Assembly (NCBI GenBank): GCA_949101405.1 | Contig: CARYFM010000021.1 | Span: 1 to 8,145 of the forward strand | Source of the DNA: an uncultured Candidatus Saccharibacteria bacterium | GTDB lineage: Bacteria; Patescibacteriota; Saccharimonadia; Saccharimonadales; Saccharimonadaceae | Direction of reading: 5' to 3' | DNA: 8,145 bases | Shown: positions 1 through 4,804 of the stretch, piece by piece | Position numbering within the stretch: position 1 is the first letter of the stretch | Layout: each line of letters opens with the position of its first letter | Translations under genes and position numbers: made by a program | The notes under the pieces: model-generated | Database searches by the model: none | What the model was told of the DNA's origin: nothing | What the model saw: only the letters and a program-made list of their open reading frames with translations

Positions 1-517
1 CTACCAAATTCTTGACAGTTACCTGATCGTGGCCCATACGGCCTGGCATCTTTTTGCCTTTAAAAACTTTTTGTGGGTACATTGAGCCGATTGAACCAAC
101 GCGGCGAATGTTGCCCTTAAAACCGTGCGTATTGCGCGATTCGTTAAAGTTCCAGCGTTTAACAGTACCAGCGTAGCCTTTACCTTTGGAGATTCCAGTA
201 ACCTGGACCTTATCTCCAATTTTAAAGTTTTCGACGCTGATCTTGTCGCCGACTTTGAGTTCTGGAGTTTCCTCAACACGAAACTCACGCAGAACCTTTG
301 GAGTGACTCCGGCCGCTTTGACGTGGCCAGAAACCGACTTGCTCAGATTCTTACCCTGACCGTACCCCAGTTGCACAGCGTTATAACCGTCGGTTTCGAC
401 AGTCTTAATCTGAGTCACTGTGGAGGGGTCGGCTTGCAAAACCGTGACTGGAGTCACGATACCGTCGTCGCCGATGATCTGGGTCATACCAATCTTGGTG
501 CCGATGATGACTTGCAT
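1..517 (-). CDS. rplC: 50S ribosomal protein L3 (C-terminus cut off by the window edge)
   Basis: Encodes ribosomal protein L3, which binds 23S rRNA early in large-subunit assembly and reaches toward the peptidyl-transferase centre. Reading the minus strand from ATG at 517 gives 172 residues without a stop; a full L3 is about 200-210, so only the C-terminal tail is missing. The start MQVIIGTKIGMTQII is the conserved L3 N-terminus. The segment TGISKGKGYAGTVKRWNF followed by THGFKGNIRRVGSIG and VFKGKKMPGRMG is the L3 loop and core signature. The start is supported by GGGAAAGGAACAGG just upstream. The glutamine that PrmB methylates in E. coli L3 (GSIGQNQ) is not present; the segment reads GSIGSMYPQ, one residue shorter. 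The rest of the ribosomal operon (normally rplD, rplW, rplB and others) should lie beyond the left edge. No rpsJ lies upstream, so L3 is the first gene of this transcript. Confidence 0.97.
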   Translation of the reverse strand, partial: MQVIIGTKIGMTQIIGDDGIVTPVTVLQADPSTVTQIKTVETDGYNAVQLGYGQGKNLSKSVSGHVKAAGVTPKVLREFRVEETPELKVGDKISVENFKIGDKVQVTGISKGKGYAGTVKRWNFNESRNTHGFKGNIRRVGSIGSMYPQKVFKGKKMPGRMGHDQVTVKNLV

Positions 518-659
518 CCTGTTCCTTTCCCTTATAGACACACGAAATCTAGACTAATGAGCGGTTCCTTTTGTACAAATCGACCTGACTAACAGGCGGA
601 TATGACGCTGGGCCTGCCCTATCGTCTAGCTGCCGTATGTCCGTTTAATTAGACTATAC
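518..659 (-). promoter_or_regulatory. Long leader of the rplC transcript
   Basis: From the predicted start near 659 to the rplC ATG there are about 140 nt with no ORF. Two short stems can be drawn: GACG...CGTC flanking GGG-CAGG-CCC at 604-626, and CCTG-ACTAA-CAGG at 584-596. Ribosomal operons are often autoregulated through such leaders, so this is a place to look for an r-protein binding site. I see no match to a known leader family and the stems are weak. Confidence 0.3.
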
Positions 660-665
660 TGTTTT

Positions 666-694
666 AGTGTAGCATACTTTTCTCAGAAAAACAA
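666..694 (-). promoter_or_regulatory. Promoter of rplC (TTGTTT-N17-TACACT, extended -10)
   Basis: On the minus strand TTGTTT (694-689) is followed after exactly 17 nt by TACACT (671-666), with TGC directly before it (extended -10). Transcription would start near 659. It fires away from the small-gene promoter at 765-793, so the stretch 518-855, which has no gene, is a divergent promoter region plus two leaders. Confidence 0.7.
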
Positions 695-764
695 GGGTTT
701 TATCAGGGATTTTCGGTGAGTGCGTTGCTTATATAGGGTGGATGTTTATGAATCTATTTCTGTA

Positions 765-793
765 TTGACTTTTTGTGAAATGTGTGCTATAAT
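765..793 (+). promoter_or_regulatory. Near-consensus promoter of the small membrane-protein operon
   Basis: TTGACT (765-770), 17 nt, then TATAAT (788-793) with TGC before it (extended -10). This is one of the strongest promoters in the window. Transcription would start near 800 and give a leader of about 55 nt. Confidence 0.85.
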
Positions 794-807
794 GGGAAGA
801 TAGGTCT

Positions 808-826
808 TAAAATTTTTGTAATTTTA
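808..826 (+). promoter_or_regulatory. AT-rich hairpin in the leader of the small-gene operon
   Basis: TAAAATT (808-814) and AATTTTA (820-826) are perfect inverted repeats around TTTGT. The 7-bp, all-A/U stem sits 16 nt before the Shine-Dalgarno site (843-848). It may be a 5' stabiliser or a thermosensitive element, but an AT-rich stem of this length could also be chance. Confidence 0.35.
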
Positions 827-855
827 TCCTAAGGACTTTTGAAAGGAGATGAGAT

Positions 856-1005
856 ATGGATATGTCCTGGGAAACAGTTGGTGAGTGGGCTCTGAAGGTG
901 CTGGCCGTTTATGTGGTTTACTTCATGAGTATATTTCTGATGGTCGGTGTGTCGCTAGCAGTTTATCTGATCTTGAGCTGTTGGCATGAAAAACGAGGGG
1001 GGTGA
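856..1005 (+). CDS. Small single-pass membrane protein, 49 aa, unknown function
   Basis: ATG at 856 follows AAGGAG (843-848) with a 7-nt gap, so the start is well supported although the gene is short. The product begins MDMSWETVGEWALKVLAVY. It has one hydrophobic stretch at about residues 13-42 (rich in V, L, F, Y and M), long enough for one membrane span, and ends CWHEKRGG with a short charged tail. It is the first gene of a three-gene unit that starts at the promoter at 765-793. Its stop TGA overlaps the GTG at 1002, and the next preferred start lies 5 nt downstream of the stop. I do not recognise the family. Its reality rests on promoter, ribosome binding site, coupling to the next gene and a membrane-protein composition. 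A cell-envelope role is only inferred. Confidence 0.72.
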   Translation: MDMSWETVGEWALKVLAVYVVYFMSIFLMVGVSLAVYLILSCWHEKRGG

Positions 1006-1010
1006 GAAAG

Positions 1011-1235
1011 ATGCAGAATGCAGAAGAAGTTTGTGAAATATTGAACGTTTGCGAACCAACTTTTATTCAAAAGTTGGAATGCGCATTACTCTGGGTCGCT
1101 TTTGTTGCATTGGTAATTTCTGCTGGTTTGGCAGTGCTAACGTTTATAGTAGTAATTGTAGCGGCATTGGCCATACGGGTTGGAGTGAGTTTTGTGTGCC
1201 AGAAGATTTGGCACATGTTTCACAAGAAAAAATAA
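1011..1235 (+). CDS. Small membrane protein, 74 aa, unknown function
   Basis: The chosen start is ATG at 1011: GGGGGGTGA (997-1005) fits the anti-Shine-Dalgarno sequence and leaves a 5-nt gap. A GTG at 1002 in the same frame would add three residues but sits inside that ribosome binding site. The N-terminus (about 1-23) is soluble, acidic and has Cys at 8 and 14. Residues 25-55 are almost wholly hydrophobic (one long or two tight spans). The C-terminus, CQKIWHMFHKKK, is basic, so positive-inside would put it in the cytoplasm. Four cysteines (8, 14, 24, 63) is many for so small a protein. It is the middle gene of the operon, 5 nt after the previous stop and 33 nt before the next start. I do not recognise the family; a holin-like, toxin-like or accessory membrane subunit are all possible, and nothing in the sequence decides between them. 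Confidence 0.75.
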   Translation: MQNAEEVCEILNVCEPTFIQKLECALLWVAFVALVISAGLAVLTFIVVIVAALAIRVGVSFVCQKIWHMFHKKK

Positions 1236-1268
1236 GTATCAATATCTCTGAAGAAGGGGGTGAGCGAG

Positions 1269-1409
1269 TTGAAGCTGAAACACATTTTAAGTGCTATTCT
1301 GATGGCGGCTATAGGTTTTATAGCCGGTTATGTTGTGTGCTTACAGAATCGTCATACTTTTGACGAAGATTTTGATTTTGATGACGATTTTGAAGATGAA
1401 GAGGAGTAA
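1269..1409 (+). CDS. Small membrane protein with an acidic Asp/Glu/Phe tail, 46 aa
   Basis: The start is taken as TTG at 1269, 5 nt after AGGGGGTGA (1255-1263). This layout copies that of the gene before it. GTG at 1260 in frame is an alternative and would add three residues. The N-terminus (K2, K4) is basic, residues 5-25 form one membrane span with a GxxxG-like GFIAG patch, and residues 31-46 read FDEDFDFDDDFEDEEE: 12 acidic residues and 4 phenylalanines, nothing else. Such a tail could bind cations or a basic partner, or mimic nucleic acid; this is inference. It is the last gene of the unit; palindromes and a terminator follow directly. I do not recognise the family. Confidence is lower than for its neighbours because the start codon is rare, but composition and position argue for a real gene. 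Confidence 0.62.
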   Translation: MKLKHILSAILMAAIGFIAGYVVCLQNRHTFDEDFDFDDDFEDEEE

Positions 1410-1411
1410 TG

Positions 1412-1450
1412 GCTGCTCATGAGCAGCTGCCCGAAGCTTCGGGCAGCTGC
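1412..1450 (+). repeat. Two overlapping perfect palindromes (16 and 28 nt)
   Basis: GCTGCTCATGAGCAGC (1412-1427) is a perfect palindrome. A second perfect palindrome of 28 nt runs from 1423 to 1450, with arms GCAGCTGCCCG and CGGGCAGCTGC around AAGCTT. They share GCAGC (1423-1427), so in RNA only one hairpin can form fully at a time. The pair begins 3 nt after the last small gene. The larger stem is far more stable and is not followed by a clear U-run, so it is more likely an mRNA 3' stabiliser or a switch than a simple terminator. As DNA it could be a binding site for a dimeric protein. Confidence 0.85.
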
Positions 1451-1473
1451 GCTCGCAAAGTTTTATCAAATTT

Positions 1474-1505
1474 GGCCTGCTGGCGATTTATCGGCGGGCC
1501 TTTTT
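1474..1505 (+). terminator. Intrinsic terminator of the small-gene operon
   Basis: GGCCTGCTGG (1474-1483) pairs with TCGGCGGGCC (1491-1500), including G-U pairs, around CGATTTA, and TTTTT (1501-1505) follows. It lies between convergent units and also protects the metalloprotease gene, which ends at 1511. On the minus strand the hairpin is followed only by AAATTTGATAAAA, so termination in that direction would be weak. Confidence 0.85.
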
Positions 1506-1510
1506 GCATT

Positions 1511-2056
1511 TTATACTCCTGGTGAGAAAGCCTTGAGTTTGCGTCGGTGGTCTTTGTAATGTGGATCGTGCGCTCCTACTTCCGCCCAAAAAGCGGCAGA
1601 ATGGTCCATATGGTTGAGGTGCGCTAGTTCATGCAAGATAACATAGTCACGTAGGACTTCGGGAACTTGCATGAGGCCAATATTTAGTGAAATTGTTCCC
1701 GAAGACGAACAACTGCCCCAACGCGTGGCGGCATGGCTGAGACGGCAGCGATCGTAATGATAACCATGGAGTTTGGCAAAATACTCTAGACGATACGGTA
1801 GGTAGTCTTTGGCTTTTTTCATGAGGATTTTCTTTTTGGCATCGCGAGCGCGCTGGGTTTTGGGGTCACTGAGCGGGATTTTTTCACGAATAAGGGCACG
1901 GTTGCCATTGAGGAAACGTTTCACCAAAAAATCACTGGTATGCTGAGGCACGGACATCTGCAAACGTCCAGATGGCGTTACGGAAAAACGCACGGATCTA
2001 GATAATGGATTTTTGCGGACGACAACCTCGCCAAATTCGGTGTCGGATAGAATCAT
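1511..2056 (-). CDS. YgjP-type (DUF45) metal-dependent protease/hydrolase
   Basis: A 181-residue protein of the YgjP-like metallopeptidase family (SprT/WLM-like gluzincin group). The zinc site is HELAH (residues 142-146) with the third ligand in NHMDHSAAFW (H149/H152 region), and the family signature RWGSCSSSGTISLN lies just before it (112-125). The N-terminal part (about 9-37, VVVRKNPLSRSVRFSVTPSGRLQMSVPQ-type) is the beta-rich segment seen in these proteins. It is shorter than the roughly 230 residues of many relatives, with the shortfall between the N-terminal strands and the helices. No signal peptide, so cytoplasmic. The start ATG overlaps the kinase stop as ATGA (2053-2056), so translation is probably coupled. 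Substrate unknown; zinc-dependent activity is a family expectation, not shown. Confidence 0.88.
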   Translation of the reverse strand: MILSDTEFGEVVVRKNPLSRSVRFSVTPSGRLQMSVPQHTSDFLVKRFLNGNRALIREKIPLSDPKTQRARDAKKKILMKKAKDYLPYRLEYFAKLHGYHYDRCRLSHAATRWGSCSSSGTISLNIGLMQVPEVLRDYVILHELAHLNHMDHSAAFWAEVGAHDPHYKDHRRKLKAFSPGV

Positions 2057-2559
2057 CGCTCCTGGAGTTGAGTCAAGACTTGCTTAAGCTGAGTGTGATA
2101 AGTATGCTTGCCAGATAACACAATTGGCATCTCAGCATCAGATGGACCCTCAAGGGCTTTGATGCGGGCATCATACACAGTTTTAGCTTTTTCGACACTC
2201 TTGAGACGAGTCTTGAGACGAGCACGGATGGTGCTGACATCAGTCTGAATCCAAATCAACGTTGGTGAGTATCCAGCAGAGCGCAAGATTTCAGCTAGTT
2301 CGCGACGGTCTTTTTCAGTATCATTGCCACCTTCAAAAACAAGTGTAGCACCAGTCCTAGCAATCTGCTCTACCAAGAGTAGGATGAACTGCCGTGAGAG
2401 ATTATGCTCTTGCTTCAAGGCGTCGAGATCATAAAATGTTGCATTAAATTGTTCGGCAAACTGCTTGCCAAAAGTTGTTTTGCCGCTGCACGGCGCGCCA
2501 AAAACTAGGATTGCGCGTTGGCCGTTGCTGGGTGACGTGTGTGATTTTTTACCTTCCAT
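2053..2559 (-). CDS. P-loop kinase of the AAA_33/zeta-toxin-like type, unknown substrate
   Basis: A 168-residue P-loop NTPase. The Walker A motif is GAPCSGKT (residues 21-28) after a hydrophobic strand AILVF. FYDLDAL (42-48) is the usual acidic segment after the first helix, TLVFEGG (71-77) the strand with the acidic residue, and RARLKTRLKS (112-121) a basic lid-like helix. This layout fits small-molecule or nucleotide-type kinases, including AAA_33 and zeta-toxin-like proteins, rather than AAA+ machines. The substrate cannot be named. GGAGGT (2570-2565) stands 5 nt before the ATG. The gene overlaps ygjP by 4 nt, so the two are one translational unit, though no link between a kinase and a YgjP protease is known to me. 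No antitoxin-like partner is visible, so I do not call it a toxin. Confidence 0.8.
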   Translation of the reverse strand: MEGKKSHTSPSNGQRAILVFGAPCSGKTTFGKQFAEQFNATFYDLDALKQEHNLSRQFILLLVEQIARTGATLVFEGGNDTEKDRRELAEILRSAGYSPTLIWIQTDVSTIRARLKTRLKSVEKAKTVYDARIKALEGPSDAEMPIVLSGKHTYHTQLKQVLTQLQER

Positions 2560-2570
2560 ATTCTACCTCC

Positions 2571-2600
2571 ATTGTAGCACAATTACCTTCCTTTAAGGAA
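2571..2600 (-). promoter_or_regulatory. Possible promoter and inverted repeat before the kinase gene
   Basis: TGC-TACAAT (2579-2571) is a good extended -10 on the minus strand but has no good -35, and its start point near 2564 would remove the Shine-Dalgarno site. A second weak -10, TGA-TAAAAT (2610-2602), would start near 2595. Between them is the inverted repeat TTCCTT-T-AAGGAA (2588-2600), an operator-like site. The gap 2560-2653 holds nothing else that I can see. Confidence 0.35.
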
Positions 2601-2653
2601 CATTTTATCATACTTTTTGTAAACTGGGGAATAATTTTGTGGTTGGACAAAGA

Positions 2654-3352
2654 TTAGGGTAACGATGCATGAGTTTTGGAGCTATTAGCAACCAGAACTT
2701 GAGATGGATAATAGAAGAACCAGGCTAGAAAATTCGCCGGAGCATAGCAAAAAGCGGGAAAGAGATGGTTGAGAGAGAGGTAAGATACCCCAGTACAGGC
2801 ATCACAGCACAAAAAGAGGGTAAAACCAAGCCAGGCGCAAAATGCTCTTGGGTTTTGGGGATCTTGGCGCCACCAGCGCCAACTAATGTATACATTAGTG
2901 ATAATCGCAACAATATAAAATCCACAAATGAGATAGAGCATGGGAATAATAGACCAGATGAGGTTAATAATCATGGCTACCATGGCAAGTGCAGTGAAAC
3001 TAATAATTTGTGTGAGATAACTTTTGCCTTCTAGGCGCATCGTATGGAGGATTTGTGCGATGAGAAAAGCCAAAACGCCTAATTCAGCAGTGTTATTGAT
3101 AGCTAGGATAATGTCGGATATAAAAGTGATTAGTAGGGCAAATTGTAGTAGACGGTCTTTGGGAAAAAGGTGAAGAACATAAACGAAGCAGAGAAAAATA
3201 CCACTAATCTTGATAAAGGTGAGCGTAGAGCTGTAGGGAGTTATTATACCTAGGACAAAAATAGCCAGGATAGTCCAAATCCAGACTGCTGGCCATGGGG
3301 CTGGAAAAGTTTTCCTCCAGTTGCTCAGAATCGACTTGGATGCAGTTTTCAT
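2654..3352 (-). CDS. YhhN/TMEM86-family membrane protein (lysoplasmalogenase-like)
   Basis: A 232-residue protein with about seven or eight hydrophobic segments. Two membrane-embedded aspartates sit in the places expected for the YhhN/TMEM86 family: SD80 in LLITFISDIILAINN, and D184 in GFTLFLCCDACTGVSYL. Between them FLIAQILHTMRL (96-107) matches the family's 'G..aFl.aH..Y' region. In animals TMEM86 proteins hydrolyse the vinyl-ether bond of lysoplasmalogens; bacterial YhhN members are mostly of unknown activity, so the function here is uncertain. There is no Shine-Dalgarno site: the ATG lies 6 nt after a TATAAT, which points to leaderless translation. It is 18 nt downstream of the lysozyme stop, so read-through from that gene is also possible. 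Assignment rests on the two Asp motifs and the membrane pattern. Confidence 0.6.
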   Translation of the reverse strand: MKTASKSILSNWRKTFPAPWPAVWIWTILAIFVLGIITPYSSTLTFIKISGIFLCFVYVLHLFPKDRLLQFALLITFISDIILAINNTAELGVLAFLIAQILHTMRLEGKSYLTQIISFTALAMVAMIINLIWSIIPMLYLICGFYIVAIITNVYISWRWWRQDPQNPRAFCAWLGFTLFLCCDACTGVSYLSLNHLFPAFCYAPANFLAWFFYYPSQVLVANSSKTHASLP

Positions 3353-3358
3353 TGTTTT

Positions 3359-3367
3359 ATTATAGCA
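3359..3367 (-). promoter_or_regulatory. Extended -10 (TGC-TATAAT) giving a leaderless transcript
   Basis: On the minus strand TGC-TATAAT ends at 3359 and only AAAACA separates it from the ATG at 3352, so the start point would be on or next to the A of ATG. There is no -35 match 16-18 nt upstream. The element lies in the 17-nt gap after the lysozyme stop codon. Confidence 0.6.
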
Positions 3368-3370
3368 CGG

Positions 3371-4585
3371 CTATTTAGCGGCTTGGTCGAGATACATGAT
3401 ATTAATATCGACGGGCTCAGTAATGCCGTTGACTTGTCCGTTATCGCTCATTTGCCAAAGCCAATATTCTCCAGTATATGTAGGGTGGTCGTAGTACTGG
3501 GCTAGCCAGACTGGGGCTTGAGGTTGCCAAAATTGGTCAAGATAATATTTGCTGCCGTAGAGTGTAGCGCGATGCCCGTGGTCTTTTGCTGTGTCAAGAA
3601 ATTTTTGTGCGATTTGATTAAGTGTACGAAAACTAACGCCATATTGGTTGAAATCTGTCCAGTCTTCCCAGTCGAATGCGATACCAAGCTCTAGGTTATA
3701 ATCCTTGATTTGTTCATGTATCCAGTGAGCTTGTGTTTCGGCTTCATCGGTACTGTCAGCGTACGAATAAAAATATACACCGATAGGCAGCTTGGCGGCG
3801 GTGGCTCCAGCGAGGTTGGCTTGGAAAGTTTGATCCATAATACATTGATTGTCGTAGCCATAGCCGATACGCAGAATAGCAAATTCTACACCACTGGCCT
3901 TAACAGCATTCCAGTCGATGTTCCCTTGCCAGCTAGAGACGTCGATGCCGATTTTGGTTTGCGGAGTTTTATGTTCTTGGATGATTTTGGCGATTGGTGT
4001 CTGACCTGCAGGTTGGCTCGGAGTGGTGGGATTGCCAGTGTTTGGTTGTGGGGCAACTACGGAAAGCGTGAACAGATGACTAGTGCTATTGCCGCTAGCA
4101 TCGGTAATGCGATATTCTAGGGGATAATTTCCGACTTTGTTAGTATCGTATTCGCCGATGATTTCGCGCATGGGGTGATCGTCAAGGTCGTCACCACTAA
4201 GCATAAGGTTGGTTAAATCGCCATCGTAGCCTAGACTCACGGTGTAGGCGGTCTTACCGTAGATTTGTGGAGGGGTGACGTCGGCGACAGTGATAGTAAA
4301 GTGCTTCTCGCGCCGGCGGTTTTTAATGTTGATATACTCAAATGTGATGTCCTGAGTACCTAGAGTGTCAGTAGAAATTTTGAAATCATCAATCATACTG
4401 CCGTTAAGATGCTCAATAAAATCGGAAACCTTAATTTCGGCACCAAAAGGTACTGTGAGGTAATCTTCAGATTTGAGTGTGACTGAAGTAACGTCAAGCC
4501 GGCGATTTTCGGCAATGTCATGAGCAACGATAATCCCAGTAAAAATCCCTACAACCAGGACGATAATAAAACTAAAAATTATCAT
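3371..4585 (-). CDS. Membrane-anchored GH25 lysozyme with Ig-like domains
   Basis: Coordinates use the first standard start codon; translation probably begins 20 codons earlier at 4645 (see the site at 4643-4656). In the 404-residue form, residues 1-20 are a membrane span and the rest is outside. Two Ig-like domains of the DUF5011 type follow (about 39-101 and 104-178, the second ending in YPLEYRITDASGNSTSHLFTL), then a Pro/Thr/Gln-rich linker (179-209). The GH25 muramidase domain (211-400) begins KIGIDVSSWQGNIDW, with D215, the catalytic FDWED (D305, E307), and VDIN (392-395). GH25 enzymes cut the MurNAc-GlcNAc bond of peptidoglycan; this one would do so tethered to the cell surface. Possible roles are remodelling its own wall or attacking a host wall. 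It heads the minus-strand cluster, with a -10 candidate at 4663-4671. Confidence 0.93.
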   Translation of the reverse strand: MIIFSFIIVLVVGIFTGIIVAHDIAENRRLDVTSVTLKSEDYLTVPFGAEIKVSDFIEHLNGSMIDDFKISTDTLGTQDITFEYINIKNRRREKHFTITVADVTPPQIYGKTAYTVSLGYDGDLTNLMLSGDDLDDHPMREIIGEYDTNKVGNYPLEYRITDASGNSTSHLFTLSVVAPQPNTGNPTTPSQPAGQTPIAKIIQEHKTPQTKIGIDVSSWQGNIDWNAVKASGVEFAILRIGYGYDNQCIMDQTFQANLAGATAAKLPIGVYFYSYADSTDEAETQAHWIHEQIKDYNLELGIAFDWEDWTDFNQYGVSFRTLNQIAQKFLDTAKDHGHRATLYGSKYYLDQFWQPQAPVWLAQYYDHPTYTGEYWLWQMSDNGQVNGITEPVDINIMYLDQAAK

Positions 4586-4642
4586 CTGGCGGTGTTTGTG
4601 TAGCCACGAATTGGGCTGATTTTGGGTGGGTAATTCTATTTC

Positions 4643-4656
4643 GATATTAACTCCTT
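4643..4656 (-). promoter_or_regulatory. Shine-Dalgarno site followed by AUC, the probable lysozyme start
   Basis: AAGGAG (4656-4651) stands 5 nt before ATC (4645-4643), which is in frame with ATG 4585. The 20 codons between are open and read IEIELPTQNQPNSWLHKHRQ, a polar stretch ending in basic residues right before the membrane span, as expected for a signal anchor. ATG 4585 has no ribosome binding site. Either AUC is a rare start codon here or an ATG was mutated or misread. Confidence 0.55.
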
Positions 4657-4662
4657 TTGTTT

Positions 4663-4671
4663 ATTTTAGCA
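4663..4671 (-). promoter_or_regulatory. Candidate extended -10 (TGC-TAAAAT) of the lysozyme gene
   Basis: TGC-TAAAAT reads on the minus strand and would start RNA near 4656, just before the Shine-Dalgarno site. No convincing -35 lies 17 nt upstream. It fires away from the promoter at 4720-4748. Confidence 0.45.
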
Positions 4672-4719
4672 TTTTTGGCGGGATTTGTTGTAAATTTGCT
4701 CGAAAATAAGCACTATCTA

Positions 4720-4748
4720 TTGACAAAATTACAAATCTGTGATATCAT
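4720..4748 (+). promoter_or_regulatory. Promoter of the two-gene operon (TTGACA-N17-TATCAT)
   Basis: A perfect -35 TTGACA (4720-4725) is followed after 17 nt by TATCAT (4743-4748). The start point would be near 4755, giving a leader of about 50 nt. Confidence 0.82.
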
Positions 4749-4762
4749 GGTAGATGAAGTAC

Positions 4763-4797
4763 TTGAAAATTGCTAAATTTCAAAAAATATAAGGAGG
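4763..4797 (+). promoter_or_regulatory. Leader hairpin and strong Shine-Dalgarno site
   Basis: TTGAAA (4763-4768) and TTTCAA (4778-4783) form a stem in the leader. AAGGAGG (4791-4797) follows 7 nt later and stands 7 nt before the ATG at 4805. Together with the promoter this predicts high expression. The hairpin resembles in placement the one at 808-826. Confidence 0.5.
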
Positions 4798-4804
4798 GGT
4801 AACT

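Noticed and set aside
1..517. Loss of the PrmB-methylated glutamine in L3 as a novelty
   Set aside because: Many bacteria lack glutamine at this place, and the GSIGSMYP form appears typical for this lineage.
125..592. 155-codon open frame on the plus strand
   Set aside because: It lies antisense to rplC, whose identity is certain, and crosses the rplC leader. The product has no recognisable pattern.
1002..1010. GTG start for the 74-aa small protein
   Set aside because: The GTG lies inside the best Shine-Dalgarno match; ATG 1011 has the correct spacing. Use of both cannot be fully excluded.
1049..1363. 104-codon frame overlapping the second and third small genes
   Set aside because: It has no ribosome binding site, its product lacks a membrane pattern or any family pattern, and the other frame has a proper start and composition.
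2053..2559. P-loop kinase as a zeta toxin of a toxin-antitoxin pair
   Set aside because: The neighbour is a YgjP metalloprotease, not a small antitoxin, and no zeta-specific motif beyond the general kinase layout is visible.
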